From Ophiura sarsii (lineage: Eukaryota; Echinodermata; Ophiuroidea; Amphilepidida; Ophiuridae), in the NCBI GenBank assembly GCA_035610835.1, contig CM069449.1, positions 6,656,542 to 6,720,541 of the forward strand: a stretch of 64,000 nucleotides of DNA, read 5' to 3'. Position numbers and translations under genes: made by a program. The notes beneath the pieces were generated by a model. The model ran no database searches. It saw nothing but the letters and a program-made list of their open reading frames with translations, and was not told the DNA's origin. This document shows positions 45,852 through 56,141 of the stretch, piece after piece (the stretch's first letter is position 1; each line of letters begins with the position of its first letter).

Positions 45852-46312
45852 CATAGTGATGGATTAATATTTCTTAGCATTGAGGGTGTAGACACATCCA
45901 TACTTTAACAGCCCGAACACTCGAAACCACTACTCCACCAGGTGCACTGGTGCATGCCCCACCAAAGATTGTCTAGTGTAGGGATCATAATCTCTATTGA
46001 AATGTTGTTAAGAACTGATACTATTTGTGTTTCATAGCACCTGTATGTTTGAAAAGCGCGATGATTAGTATGGGCAGTACTGAGTATGGGCATTGGTAGT
46101 CTCTTGCGACTACAGCATGGCCCTTGTAGTGGCTGTTGTGACACAAAACTAACGTTAAAAAGGAGATTTCACAGTGAAAGTGAAAGTGTAAATACTTCTA
46201 ACAATTTCAACATATTAAATGATCACATCACCATGTCCGATTGCCGTAACTATATTTGTGATGATTGAACGTAACTTCTCTATCCAGTGTTTTTATAGAA
46301 TTAAACTTGAGT

Positions 46313-46449
46313 TTTTTTAGGAATTTATTTCTAGAAACGTTATCGTAAAAAAAATTGACATTTATACTTGTTAAGGCCATTTCTACCGATTTGTTTTTAG
46401 AAATTTATTTCTAGAAATGTTATCGTAATCATTTTGACATTAACAAGGC
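46313..46449. repeat. Imperfect direct repeat, two units
   Basis: AATTTATTTCTAGAAA(C/T)GTTATCGTAA..TTGACATT occurs twice about 83 bp apart, each followed by AAGGCC. No bounded element recognised. Confidence 0.7.
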
Positions 46450-46597
46450 CGTGATGGCTGTATGGAACGAGAATTATGAGTAAGCTTACTTGTTTACCTA
46501 AAATTTAGTCGGACTTTTAACAGTTTATTACTATTAGGGCTTATGTTTAGCCATTTAGCGAATTGTGTAAACGATGTTTAAAAGTTTAGAACTTACA

Positions 46598-47875
46598 AGC
46601 TTAAAGTGTCTATAGCAACAACAAAAAAGAAGAATAAAGAAGGTAACCGACCGACTGACCCACTTATTTTTTTCCTTGTTTGGGCAAAAAAATGTTGGCC
46701 CTACTTTAGCGACTTTAACGGCCCTAAACACTCAAAAAGGAAGGGGGAATTGCGCCTCATCCGGTGCGGAATTTCAAATTTAATGGGTGAAAACTTTCTT
46801 TTCACTTCTCACTCAGTTTGTCAAAGTGAATGAATTTTATTTGGGGGGCAACCATTTTAGGTGAAGTCATTCGGGGAAAAACTCACAAAACTCTGATAAT
46901 GCCACCGTGCTCTACAAAAGTAGAAGCTTAGGAACAGTGCCCTCATTTTAATCTAGGGTTGATGTGGATGCATTTTATAAAACCACTCAGACAGGGACTT
47001 CCTCCATTAGAGCCTATTTTTTCTGAAGTATAAATGTTTTATGACTCATTTTAATCTCAGAAGACACACGCCTAGGGGAACACCATGATCACACATTGTC
47101 ATTATAGGCTTTTGTTTTTGTCTTCATGGAATGCTATAACCACTGTGGTGACACAGATAGCCGTGTACATTTGATACATTGTAAAATTTGAGTGATAGTT
47201 TGAATTTTATCATATTTTGTTCTAAAAATTGGCTGTTGATTTCTTTGGACCTACATCCAAAGAGAATTATGTTTTGCGCAAAGCGATTCACAGATTTATT
47301 CCAATTTCTAGGCCTGATCCGATAGGGCAAGATGAACTTATCTAGCTTCCAAATAACATGTTTTTATACCATTTTTTAAATTGAAATACAGCCAACTTTC
47401 CGGTATGGAAAAGTGGTCGTGCTTAGGCATGTTTTTTTATATCTAGAATCCCAGTAGACCCAAACAAGGCGAAAACACCAAGGAATGGAGTATGATCATA
47501 GCACACAAATTGCAATTTGTCAAAAAGTTTAAAAAAAGGTCTTGAACCAAGTCTACAACAACAAGGAAGCGCAGTCCATCCATATAAGGCATTGGTGACC
47601 TAACTTGAACTGTAAATAGTGAGAATGTTTTAGCTAAGAAAAATATGGAAGAAAATAAATATCAAGGTGTGTGTTACCATGGTTACCCCTCTAGCAATTT
47701 GCATGGGTAAGAAACATGTGAGACTTGGTTGTCAGTTTAGGCCTAAAAATAAAAGGTTTGTTTGCCCAAACAAGAGTTGAAAAAGTGGGTCAGTAGGTCG
47801 ATTACCTTCTTTCTTTTTTTATTTATTTTTATTTTTGGCTATAGACACATTTAGTGAAGAAAAAGATTAAACAAT
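46598..47875. repeat. Inverted pair of GACC-type segments ~1.05 kb apart
   Basis: 46598-46690 (GTGTCTATAGC..GAAGGTAACCGACCGACTGACCCACTT..TTGTTTGGGCA) is inverted at 47760-47875. The two may be the ends of one 1.28-kb element or two separate insertions. A third partial copy (GGGTCAGTCGTGTTTGGGCA) lies at 49948-49975. The interior is unassigned. Confidence 0.55.
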
Positions 47876-48049
47876 TTGATTTTAATACACTTAAATGTTC
47901 TTTAAAACTAGCGTTGAGTTTTTTCTCTTACGTGACACGGGTCATTCTATACGTGCGTGTAACGGGTACCCGTATCCCGTAAGTCTCACTCTCCGTGAAT
48001 TCCCTCAAACACACCGGGAGTAGAGTTCAAGCCCAGCAATAGCCTGCAT

Positions 48050-48747
48050 AAGAGGAGAAATCGTAGTCGGCAAACAATGCACCACGATTTAAAAACATGG
48101 CAATAAAATCAAAATGACATGTGTATCAAGTTGTACAGGTTCCCTTACAAACATGCAGTTTTGAGCTTTGGATTTGACAAGCTAAATGCTGATCATTAGT
48201 GGATGCATCAGTATCATTGGGGAGGACTGTGTTTCTTCTCTTCAGATTTGGTTTTCTTTTCACTAATGATCACTGTTTTGAACCAATTTGAACCAATATG
48301 AAACAACCTATTCCTGGATTTGATGAAAAAAAGTTACACGAACCCAGCAAACTATTTTGTATGCCGACAAACCTTTTCAATCAATAGTATCATGACCTCG
48401 ATCTATTCATTCATTAAAAGCGATTACGGCTAATACGCTTATGATTGTAAGTTTGAATGCGCACAGCATGGATACACCTGATATTTAAAGTTCGCGCGGT
48501 CATTCATTATTGTTCAGCAAGGCATGACGATGGGCAAGAGCTAACATTGTAAGAGTGTGTGTAGAAACATAATAGACTCTATAGGGTCTATAGCAGAGAT
48601 CACATGACTTATGAGAAGATACTTTGTTGTACTCACGATGAACTGATACGTCTGAAGAACACACTTGATTTATACGCATTATGGGATATGATAAGTTTGT
48701 CACAGTTTGACATAGTGCATTGTTTGCCAACTACGATTTCTCCTCTT
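48050..48747. mobile_element. 698-bp TIR element with perfect 9-bp duplication, copy 2
   Basis: Same element as 44945-45632, nearly identical along its length with a few short indels, in the same orientation. AGCCTGCAT lies directly outside both ends (48041-48049, 48748-48756). Confidence 0.9.
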
Positions 48748-48756
48748 AGCCTGCAT

Positions 48757-49434
48757 AGTGCATTAACCAAATGTAGCATCGCGAAATGCGAAACACTTTA
48801 GAAGACTTTGCGATGCTAATGCAAAAATATTTAGCAAAAGTGCGACGCAAAAAGATTCCCTACTTGATCTCTGATCACGTAGCATCAAAGCCAAACCTAC
48901 AAAGATTGAGTTTCATCTTCAAATAACTAGAAAAAGTATCATAAATCCTGAAGTATTGGCAGTTAATACTTCGTTTTCGTCAGAGTTAAAAAACCCATTG
49001 GATTACATGTACCTGCGCAGCATTTTTTCTGTCGGTTTAAAATCGGTACAAAATGGTGGATTTCTGCGCATTTATAATCATGACGTCACTGTTTTGATGC
49101 TAGTCTTGTTCTCATGTCGCCGAGTGTTACGATTTGGGAACGGCCGCATCCATCTGGACATTTTAATATTTCGGTGCACCATGGGCACAAAAGGAATCGT
49201 ATAACAATGGCGCTTTGGTATTTCCATCGTGACTCGAGCAATCGAAGTGCGGCTAATAATCCATTAATGTCCTTGTATTTCCTTGTGTTATTATGAAACT
49301 GTGTTAGTTCAAATTGTAAAATCTAGTTCGTGTTTTCGTATACTGTGTTTTGCTTACGGGCCACGGGTTATACGTGCGTTACACGGTCGAACCGTGACAC
49401 GGTCACGTGCCTATTTAAAACCCTAACCTTCCTA
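48757..49434. other. Unassigned sequence
   Basis: No supported exon. A CGTG/CACG-rich patch at 49355-49412 resembles 47925-47985 in inverted order. Confidence 0.4.
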
Positions 49435-49680
49435 CACTACGATTCACTACGGCAAAAAACAATGTCCACGCGCATGCTACAGCATTCGATTCGATCGCTG
49501 CCCGGGTGAGCGTTGGCAGGTTATTTAGCTGAGTTGTTGGGTGACGCGGATGTGGGACGCGGTCCAGGGTTCAAATCCCAGAGGTTTCGCGGCGATTATT
49601 TGGTTACAAAATTCATACTTTGTCTCCCTCCCTCCCGGTTTCCACACCGTAAAAACATAGCCTGGCTGGTTAGGGCTAAT
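49435..49680 (+). mobile_element. Composite tRNA-containing SINE, copy 2
   Basis: Plus-strand copy of the element at 7491-7728. It has the leader CACTACGATTCACTACGGC and the tRNA-like part TTAGCTGAGTTG..GGTTCAAATCCC (about 49527-49590). The tail follows with ACAAAATTCATACTTTGTC and ends GGTTAGGGCTAA. The A box is weaker than in copy 1. Confidence 0.75.
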
Positions 49681-49994
49681 ACATATATTTTGTTTTAATA
49701 GTGCAGATGGTAGCCTGTAGTACAAACCTTCAGACCATGCTGGATGGTCTGACATGTTCTGTTTTTCACTAGATAGTGGTAGGATCTTGGATTTGCATCT
49801 CGTGTTTTAAGGGGCAGTTTTGTCGATTAGTTTGGCAAATTAAGATAAAAATATCATTTAATACATATATTTTTCAACTTAAAACATTATTTAAACAAAA
49901 AAAATCTATAAAAAAAATCTTTAAAAAAAAAGGCATGGGGTTTTGAGATATTATGGGTCAGTCGTGTTTGGGCAAACAAACTTTTTTTTGGTTA

Positions 49995-50193
49995 CTGTAA
50001 AAAGTGGAAATGTTCACGCGGTTTTAGCGCTAAGATCAGCAAGCGCGAAAATAAAAACGTGCGAATATATTCCTTTTGTATGTGGTCTATGTAAAGAAGC
50101 TCAAAATCGCGAAAATTAAAAAACAGGCAAATTGTTCAAATTGTGAGAAGCACGAACATTTACACACGCGTAAATTTACACTTACTTTTACAG
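49995..50193. mobile_element. CTGTAAAAGTGGAAA MITE family, best copy
   Basis: CTGTAAAAAGTGGAAATG opens it and ACTTTTACAG-type sequence closes it, with TA on both sides (49993-49994, 50194-50195). Internal order is inverted relative to 22364-22557. Non-coding Tc1/mariner-type MITE. Confidence 0.8.
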
Positions 50194-50437
50194 TATCAGT
50201 TATTTTCACATACAGATTATATTCACATTTCAAAACACTGATAATTTTAGGTGGTATGAAATTCACAGTTGTTCAAATGTTGGCATATATTACATGTATA
50301 TATATCATGGAAGTAACTTACTTCCATGGTCAGACCAAGGGTCAAAACATATTCGATTTTAGAAAATCTAAATTTTGACTTGGCCAATAGAGCCACCTTA
50401 ACTTATCAACCCACCTATAAGGCCAAGAAAAATAAAT

Positions 50438-50976
50438 TGTTGTGTTGCCCTCAGCGACCGACCGTAAAAGTCGGGTCAGGTTTTTTTATTTTAATTTTTT
50501 TTAACTCGCGTTTTTTAGAAAAACTCTACCTTAAACTTCCTTTTCAACTGTTTTATAATAGCATTACCTTACTGTTTGTGTGCATATCTTTGACTTTAAT
50601 GTATTGTCTGTTATTTACCCGTTCTATATACACTGAGCCACAAAAGAAACTTATAAAATTTTAACAGATCACCATAGGGTCAGTGCGCATTTCTCTTGTG
50701 TCATTGAAGCAAACAAATGGTTATTGACTGCCATTTGAAGCAATACATTGCAGTAATATTGTATCCAAATTTGGTACATTTTCATGCACAGAATTTTATT
50801 TGGTGATCTTTTTAAAAAAAATGATAAGTTTCTTTTTTTATAAGTTTCTTTTTTGGCTCAGTGTATCTTAAACTTTAGTTCACATGGATTTTGCGATATG
50901 TGAAGAAAAAGAAAGAAAGAAAAAATCAACCGACCGACCAGACTTTCCAATTTTTCCCACTTGAGGGCAACACAAC
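50438..50976. mobile_element. TIR element of the 'GACC' group, carrying a nested MITE
   Basis: TTGTTGTGTTGCCCTCA at left, inverted at 50962-50975. CGACCGACCG and CCGACCGACC lie just inside. The middle is occupied by 50631-50863. Confidence 0.78.
50631..50863. mobile_element. Nested Tc1/mariner-type MITE
   Basis: CACTGAGCCACAAAAGAAAC at left and the inverse of CACTGAGCCAAAAAAGAAAC at right, with TA on both sides (50629-50630, 50864-50865). The AAGAAACTTAT segment is doubled near the right end. Non-coding. Confidence 0.85.
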
Positions 50977-51093
50977 ATTTTGTTTTGTTTTGTCTGACGG
51001 GATGATCATTAGGATAATCATTTTGAGTTTCTTTATAGCAAATATACCTCTAGGCCAACACAAAATACATAGAAAAATGAGTAAATATGCAAA

Positions 51094-51390
51094 TAGTCAG
51101 TCAATCATATCGATTGATCAATCGGTCATATTGATCGATCAATCGGTTATATTGATCGATCAATCGGTTATATTGATCGATCAATCGGTTATATTGATCG
51201 ATCAATCGGTTATATCGATCGATCAATCGGTTATATCGATCGATCAATCGGTTATATCGATCGATCAATCGGTCATATCGATCGATCAATCAGTCATATT
51301 AAATCGATCAATCAATCAATCAGTCATATTAAATCGATCAATCGATCAATCAATCAATCGATCAATCAATCAATAAATAAATAAATCAAT
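51094..51390. repeat. 21-bp minisatellite grading into (AATC)n
   Basis: Unit TATATTGATCGATCAATCGGT repeats about nine times in strict 21-bp register, then decays into GATCAATCAATC and AAATAAATC runs. The reading frame DQSVILI results from the 21-bp (multiple of three) period and is not a protein. Confidence 0.92.
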
Positions 51391-51428
51391 AAATCAAATC
51401 AAGATGGACTGCAGCAAGCCCATACCAT

Positions 51429-51897
51429 GCACCTGACTGCCTGGCTACCAGTCAGGTGCACTTATCCCATTCATGATGCACCTGGCCCCAGGGGGGCACT
51501 CAACTTTTTTTGGTAGGGGTGTGTCGCACAGGGCCTCAAAAAGGGGGGCTACAGAACTGAACTGAGTGGATTTTATGACGAAAAATAGGGTCTTAGGAAC
51601 TGATTTTTTCAAAAAAGTAGGTCTTGAGAACTGGCCTATAGTTCAATTTTGATTTTCGATTTTTGTTTTTGTTTTTCTTCTCAAAGAATAGGGGCTTTGG
51701 AACGCAAAATTTCGCGATTTTTGAATTTTCAATAAAATTGGAACTGATGCAGGCTCAAAAGGGGGTCATAAGAGCTAGCAGCAGAGGGCGAAAAAGGGGG
51801 TCTTCAGCGCATACCTATACCCTTTTCCAATGTCAGTGCTCCCCCCGGGCACCTGACTGCATGGCTACCAGTCAGACGCACTTCTCCCGTTCATGAT
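51429..51897. repeat. ~49-bp tandem duplication, second copy split by a MITE
   Basis: GCACCTGACTGCCTGGCTAC..TTCATGAT (51429-51477) is followed by a second copy that is cut after GCACCTG and resumes GCACCTGACTGCATGGC at 51849. The first copy is the empty-site reference. Confidence 0.85.
51485..51848. mobile_element. 364-bp MITE with CCCC/GGGGGGCACT ends
   Basis: GCCCCAGGGGGGCACT at left and AGTGCTCCCCCCGG at right, roughly inverted. GCACCTG (7 bp; 7 of 8 if read as 8) is duplicated at the junctions, suggesting a hAT-type insertion. The interior repeats GGTCTTAGGAACTG-like words. Non-coding. Confidence 0.8.
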
Positions 51898-52462
51898 ATT
51901 GACCCATCCTAAATTTCACAATAGCATTTTAAATCAACATCAAAGTCTAGACCAATCTGCTCTGCTTATGATAGAACAATATCTTTTAGATAATAGCTAG
52001 TAGGAAATGTTATGTTTGAACCATTGAATGACACAGACGATAATAACTAGGGTGCCACCATTTCAACCCAGAAAATCACAAGGACAATCCGATTCATCAT
52101 GCGTGTGGGTTCATTGATATCTAAAACCTCTAACATATATATCAGAATGCTGTATTTATGGGACATAACAGCAGTCAGTCATAATGACCACATGAAGTAT
52201 ATGAGGCTGGTTTGCCTGGCAGGAATGACTCATTCTCTCACCCTTCGTTCCTAGATCAGTCAGAAATGAGCAGAGATAGTAGAGTTTCCACACACGTCAT
52301 TGCTACAGTGGACGGTGTGTCCCAATTAATGCACACACATGTCAATTGGACGGAACCAGAACAGGATTTCTAGTTATAGTATTATTTTATTTTCAACCCG
52401 GATCCGTTGAGAGGAGGAAGTAAGGCGTAGATTGTAATAGTTTTGTTGTGATACACAAGGCT

Positions 52463-52608
52463 ATGGACTTGTTGCCAATGACAATGTTGGTGGTACCATC
52501 AGCAGCAGATTTGGCAGCGGGAGAGTACGAGATTGAGATCTTTTTTGATGCGCAGCAGGAGCTGACGGACTCTGCTGATGAGCAGAGTTTACACAGTTAT
52601 AGCGAGAG
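52463..52608 (+). CDS. Host gene exon 1b (alternative first coding exon)
   Basis: Encodes 48 residues starting MDLLPMTMLVVPSAAD, then an acidic stretch (EYEIEIFFDAQQELTDSADE) and a Ser-rich end (SLHSYSE), plus two bases of the next codon. An in-frame stop at 52421 lies upstream, which supports this ATG. The donor is GAGAG|GTAGGT. The exon ends in phase 2 and joins in frame to the 30-nt exon at 60416. Base composition is richer in G+C than its surroundings, as expected of coding sequence. I do not recognise the family: there is no signal peptide and no membrane segment, and an acidic, low-complexity N-terminus of a cytosolic protein is likely. Confidence 0.7.
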
Positions 52609-52611
52609 GTA

Positions 52612-52669
52612 GGTTGGTGGTTCTAACAGTGTCCCTGATTGGTTGGTGGTTCTAACAGTGTCCCTGATT
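52612..52669. repeat. Perfect 29-bp tandem duplication just inside the intron
   Basis: GGTTGGTGGTTCTAACAGTG..TGATT occurs twice back to back, beginning three bases after the exon 1b donor dinucleotide begins. The second copy lacks the GTAGGT donor context, so splicing should not be affected. Confidence 0.9.
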
Positions 52670-52836
52670 GGTGCTTTTATGTGAAATGATCATCTGTATT
52701 TAACCAGGCAGAATAGAGTTTATATTGTAGATGTTAATTAGAATGGGTTGAAAGTCATAATTCAGAAGGTATTGGATGCCTTTGGGAATTGTACTATACA
52801 CACGGTCATTAACTTATTTGCTTCAGCGCCTCAGAT

Positions 52837-53135
52837 TTTTACCCGCCTAGTTTTTTCCCAATTTTGATGAATCCAAGTTCTAGAAACACTGTAGATCAAC
52901 ATCTACCACATTACTAATACGGCGTGTGACAGTGACCATCGATAATTGGCCAGGCGGACCACAGGTTCGTCTGGCCAAGTTGAGTATAGGGACACACCAC
53001 CACACACCGGTATGGAGTACAGAGTGACTGCATAGAGAGATAGTTGGTAGAGTGTTGATCTACCTAGGTGTTTCTAGAACTTGGATTCATTTAAAAAAAT
53101 AAACATGGGTAATACTGTAGGCGGGTAAAAGCGGG
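52837..53135. mobile_element. Foldback element with ~75-bp arms
   Basis: TTTACCCGCCTA and ATGAATCCAAGTTCTAGAAACAC at the left are inverted at the right (GTGTTTCTAGAACTTGGATTCA then TAGGCGGGTAAAA), with GTAGATCAACA also shared. The unique middle is ~130 bp. Non-coding; no clear target duplication. Confidence 0.75.
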
Positions 53136-53169
53136 CAAATATTGAAATATCTAGGCTCTGCAGTAGAGC

Positions 53170-53275
53170 CAGGGCTAGAAAAAATGCAAAGTTTCCCGGC
53201 AAGGGAAATTCGAAGACGTTGGATTTCCCGCTGATTTAGAGGCGGAGGGGTATTTGAGGAGGGGGCTGACATGGG
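53170..53275 (-). mobile_element. Half of a hAT-type MITE (relative of 43686-43901)
   Basis: CAGGGCTAGAAAAAATGCAA..GGGAAATTCGAAGACG matches the reverse complement of the 43686-43901 element. The opposite terminus is absent. Confidence 0.65.
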
Positions 53276-53591
53276 GTTGACCTGCACCTCTCTTGTTCTC
53301 AAATACTGCATGTTTTTATCAAGAAACGCCATCTGATTGCGGTATCGATGGGCAATTGCCGGCTGCTGATGACCTCATTACCAATAAAATGCCAGTGAAA
53401 TGTCAAATCACATAATCGTGCCTACTCACAGATAGTCAATCTGTGGCCTCCTTCAGCATTCCACCAGCAAATGTGATCAGCTGGAAGCGTATGTGTTTAT
53501 ACTGCCGAAAGACAGCTTTTTCTAACCGGCATCAACTGCTATTATACTTTATTTCGAAGGATAAAAGGCGGTTAAATTTCAGGGGACTCAT

Positions 53592-53672
53592 CACCGGTAT
53601 AAGCAGGCAAATTGCGGTTGAGGTGCCATGTCACCCGTATGAGCAGGCAAATACCAGTCGAGGTGGCTTCTT
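53592..53672. repeat. ~40-bp imperfect tandem repeat, two units
   Basis: CACCGGTATAAGCAGGCAAATTGCGGTTGAGGTG and CACCCGTATGAGCAGGCAAATACCAGTCGAGGTG in succession. Confidence 0.75.
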
Positions 53673-54114
53673 ACTAACTTTAATAAAAACACACTGATAG
53701 TGTTGTCTTTTGTTAAGTTGACAAATAATCCATATGTAATGGGGGGGGGGCGGCGGTGGCAGGCAGGGAGTGACCCTTGAGACTTTTTGTGACTTTTCGT
53801 GACACTCGGGATATTGGTAATAAGAATTGTGTCAAGGGCATCTCATGATGTTTTGCATCAATAATATCGCTGAACTCAAAGGCATTCAGGACACCAATTT
53901 GTCAAATTTAATAAAAAATGAAAGAGGTAAATATTTCTGTATTGCTTTTAAAAGAATCGTCATTCCTTTTTTTTAGGTCTATTTCTGTCATGGCAGCCTT
54001 GATGACGGCATTTACTTGGCAAGGTTCCATTCAATAATGTACTTTGCTGAGTGTATGGCGATGATAGGCCTACACTGTATACCTTCCTAAGGCGACAACA
54101 AAATCCCAACACTG

Positions 54115-54290
54115 TGCTACGGGTGCGACCGTCCCATTTGTTTACACAATTTTTTGAAAATGTAAAAAATGTTTAAAATTAACCCACATTTTTGTGACAA
54201 TTTTTTTGGGAAAAAAAACACAAAATAAAAAAACGCCTGACCAACTGACCCTATACCTGAGAGGTCTGTTTGCACATAGAAAAGGTTTTT
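54115..54290 (+). mobile_element. GGGCCCGACC family element, copy 2 (decayed)
   Basis: CTACGGGTGCGACCGTCCCAT at left and CTGACCCTATACCTGAGAGGTC..GTTTGCACATAG at right correspond to both ends of the 59536-59787 copy. Confidence 0.55.
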
Positions 54291-54881
54291 TTTGTTGCCT
54301 GACCAGATCAGGATGTGTATGGGTATTGGGTCAGCACATTTTTTCAAGCTTCTGAATAGAAACAATAACCCAACAAAGATGTAATTGGATGTTCAGAACC
54401 CCAACTTTATATTTTAGTATCAACCAAATTGTGCTATGGAATACCTCAGGTAGACCATTTTTTTTTTTTGGGGGGGGGGGGGTGTAGGGTTAAGGATCAA
54501 AAACACATAGTAAGGGGCGATTTGTTTTAAAATAATTTCTAAATATCCATCTATTATGGACTTGAAATAATTTCGGTTCTGAAGAGAGAAAATCTGCACG
54601 CACCCCAAAAAAGTTGACTCCATAACCCCATGATAGATGACCTATGAATGATGAACGAGTCAAAATGATGTGCACCGTACATGGTAAATATCTGGACTTA
54701 TTGGCAATTATCTACAGACCATTTAAAGGCAGATAACAGACAGGAAATCCAGCAGGAAGCCACTGTGCTATTAATGCAGTCATACTGGCGATGGATTGAG
54801 AATTGTCTATTTTTGTTGATAGGATTTCATTTATTTATTCTTCTATTATCAAAGAATATGTTGTTGAATTTTGATTATATA

Positions 54882-55362
54882 AATTGCTCACAAAAAGTAT
54901 TGAAACACTTAGAAATGATCCAATATAATTATAATGGCTCGAAAAGGTATGCATTAATCAAAGCAAATAACCAAGTGCATAATTTTGTTCTGCGTATTTT
55001 GACACCTCGATCGTTGAGATGCGATGTTGCGGAGCGGAGTTATTGTCATTTCAATGATCGAGGGTCCAGTTTCAAAAGTGACACTCATCCCTATTGAAAA
55101 GCACGAATCTGATCATTCTAAACAGTAATGCAAACCTCTTTCTATAGGAATCCTATAGGATGATTGTCACTTTTGAAACTGGACCCACGACCATTGAAAT
55201 GACAATAACTCCGCTCCGCAACATCGTATCTCATCGATCGAGGTGTCAAAATATGCAGAACAAAATTATGCACTTGGTTATTTGCTTCGATTAATGCATA
55301 CCCTTTCGAGCCGTTATATATTGGATCATTTCTAAGTGTTTCGATACTTTTTGTGAGCAGTT
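54882..55362. mobile_element. Foldback element with ~200-bp arms, TA-flanked
   Basis: AATTGCTCACAAAAAGTATT opens it and the inverse of AACTGCTCACAAAAAGTATC closes it. TA is present on both sides (54880-54881, 55363-55364). The arms share GAAACACTTAGAAATGATCC, GCACTTGGTTATTTGCTTC-type and TCCGCTCCGCAACATCG sequence in inverted order; the centre (~60 bp) is unique. The long frame crossing the left arm is not a gene. Confidence 0.85.
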
Positions 55363-55606
55363 TAGTTTGATTCAGGGGTCAGCGTTGTCACCAACCAGAT
55401 AGGTTAAATTAAAGTCAGAGGATGCTTGAAGCTATTTCATATTCATAAGTGGCTAGACTATATGAATATAGAGCTGTATTTTACCATTTGGTGTGATGGA
55501 GAATAGTAAATAAGTAATTTTAACCCTAACCCCAGCGGGCGTGTTTCTGAGAATAAAGCTATTGGTGTGGGAGAAAAACTGGTCAAATTATGGGGAAAAA
55601 ATGGCA

Positions 55607-55676
55607 CCACGGGCGCCAGGATTCGAACCCGGGTCTCCTGCATGGCAGTCCAGTTCCTATCTTTATGAGCTAAATC
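55607..55676 (-). repeat. tRNA-Gly-like relic
   Basis: Minus strand: A box TAGCTCATAAAG and a perfect B box GGTTCGAATCC with GCC in the anticodon position (GACTGCCATGCAGG). CGGGTTCGAATCCTGGCGCC is very close to a real T arm. The acceptor 5' side (TTACGATT) does not pair with the 3' side, so it is probably a pseudogene or SINE head. Confidence 0.6.
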
Positions 55677-55934
55677 GTAAGTTTTTTGCTGCGCAAATGT
55701 CTAAAGTATGACTGTTTAAGAATGATGGTATTGTTTTTAGACCGTACCCGTGTTATATTGTCTGACATAAAATGCAGGCGGTAGTAGTATTTTAAGTGGA
55801 ACAACAACACCACAGGCAAATAATCAAACAAATAATACTAAAACAATACCTTTATTATCTAAGTATTGCAGTGCTGCCTCAGCAAGAAAGCCTATGTAGC
55901 CCGTGTTGTGGTTGGAAATACTGTCAAACACTAA

Positions 55935-56115
55935 CATTTCATGGCATTTAAATTTAGCAAATTTGCAAAGCACCACATTTTAGTGGCATTTTAATTTCAC
56001 AAATTTAAATCATCTTGCTATGTTAACCTATGTTTAAAAGCTGAATTAGTGGCATTTAAATTGAGAGAATAGAGGTCCTAGCGAAACTAGCGTAATTAAA
56101 ATGCTTGCTTAATTT
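55935..56115. mobile_element. Diverged TTAATTTCAC / GCGAAATT family member
   Basis: GGCATTTTAATTTCACAAAT, ATCATCTTGCTAT and GTCCTAGCGAAACTAGCGTA correspond in order to copies at 15672 and 16862. The ends are altered. Confidence 0.5.
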
Positions 56116-56141
56116 TGATAGAACAGATGCGTAAACGTGTT

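Noticed and set aside
44945..48747. Segmental duplication linking 44.9 and 48.1 kb
   Set aside because: Similarity stops exactly at inverted termini, and each copy has its own 9-bp duplication, so these are separate transposon insertions.
47930..49412. CGTG/CACG-rich patches as ends of a 1.5-kb element enclosing the 48050 element
   Set aside because: The match is short and biased towards simple CACG/CGTG words, and no target duplication was seen.
50891..51376. 161-codon frame with DQSVILI repeats
   Set aside because: It is a translation of a 21-bp minisatellite; the opposite strand is equally open.
54681..55097. 138-codon frame
   Set aside because: Half of it is the left arm of the TA-flanked foldback element at 54882-55362.
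1807..55676. Functional tRNA genes at the several A-box/B-box sites
   Set aside because: None forms a full cloverleaf with paired acceptor ends; spacing between boxes is often too long, and two belong to a dispersed SINE family.
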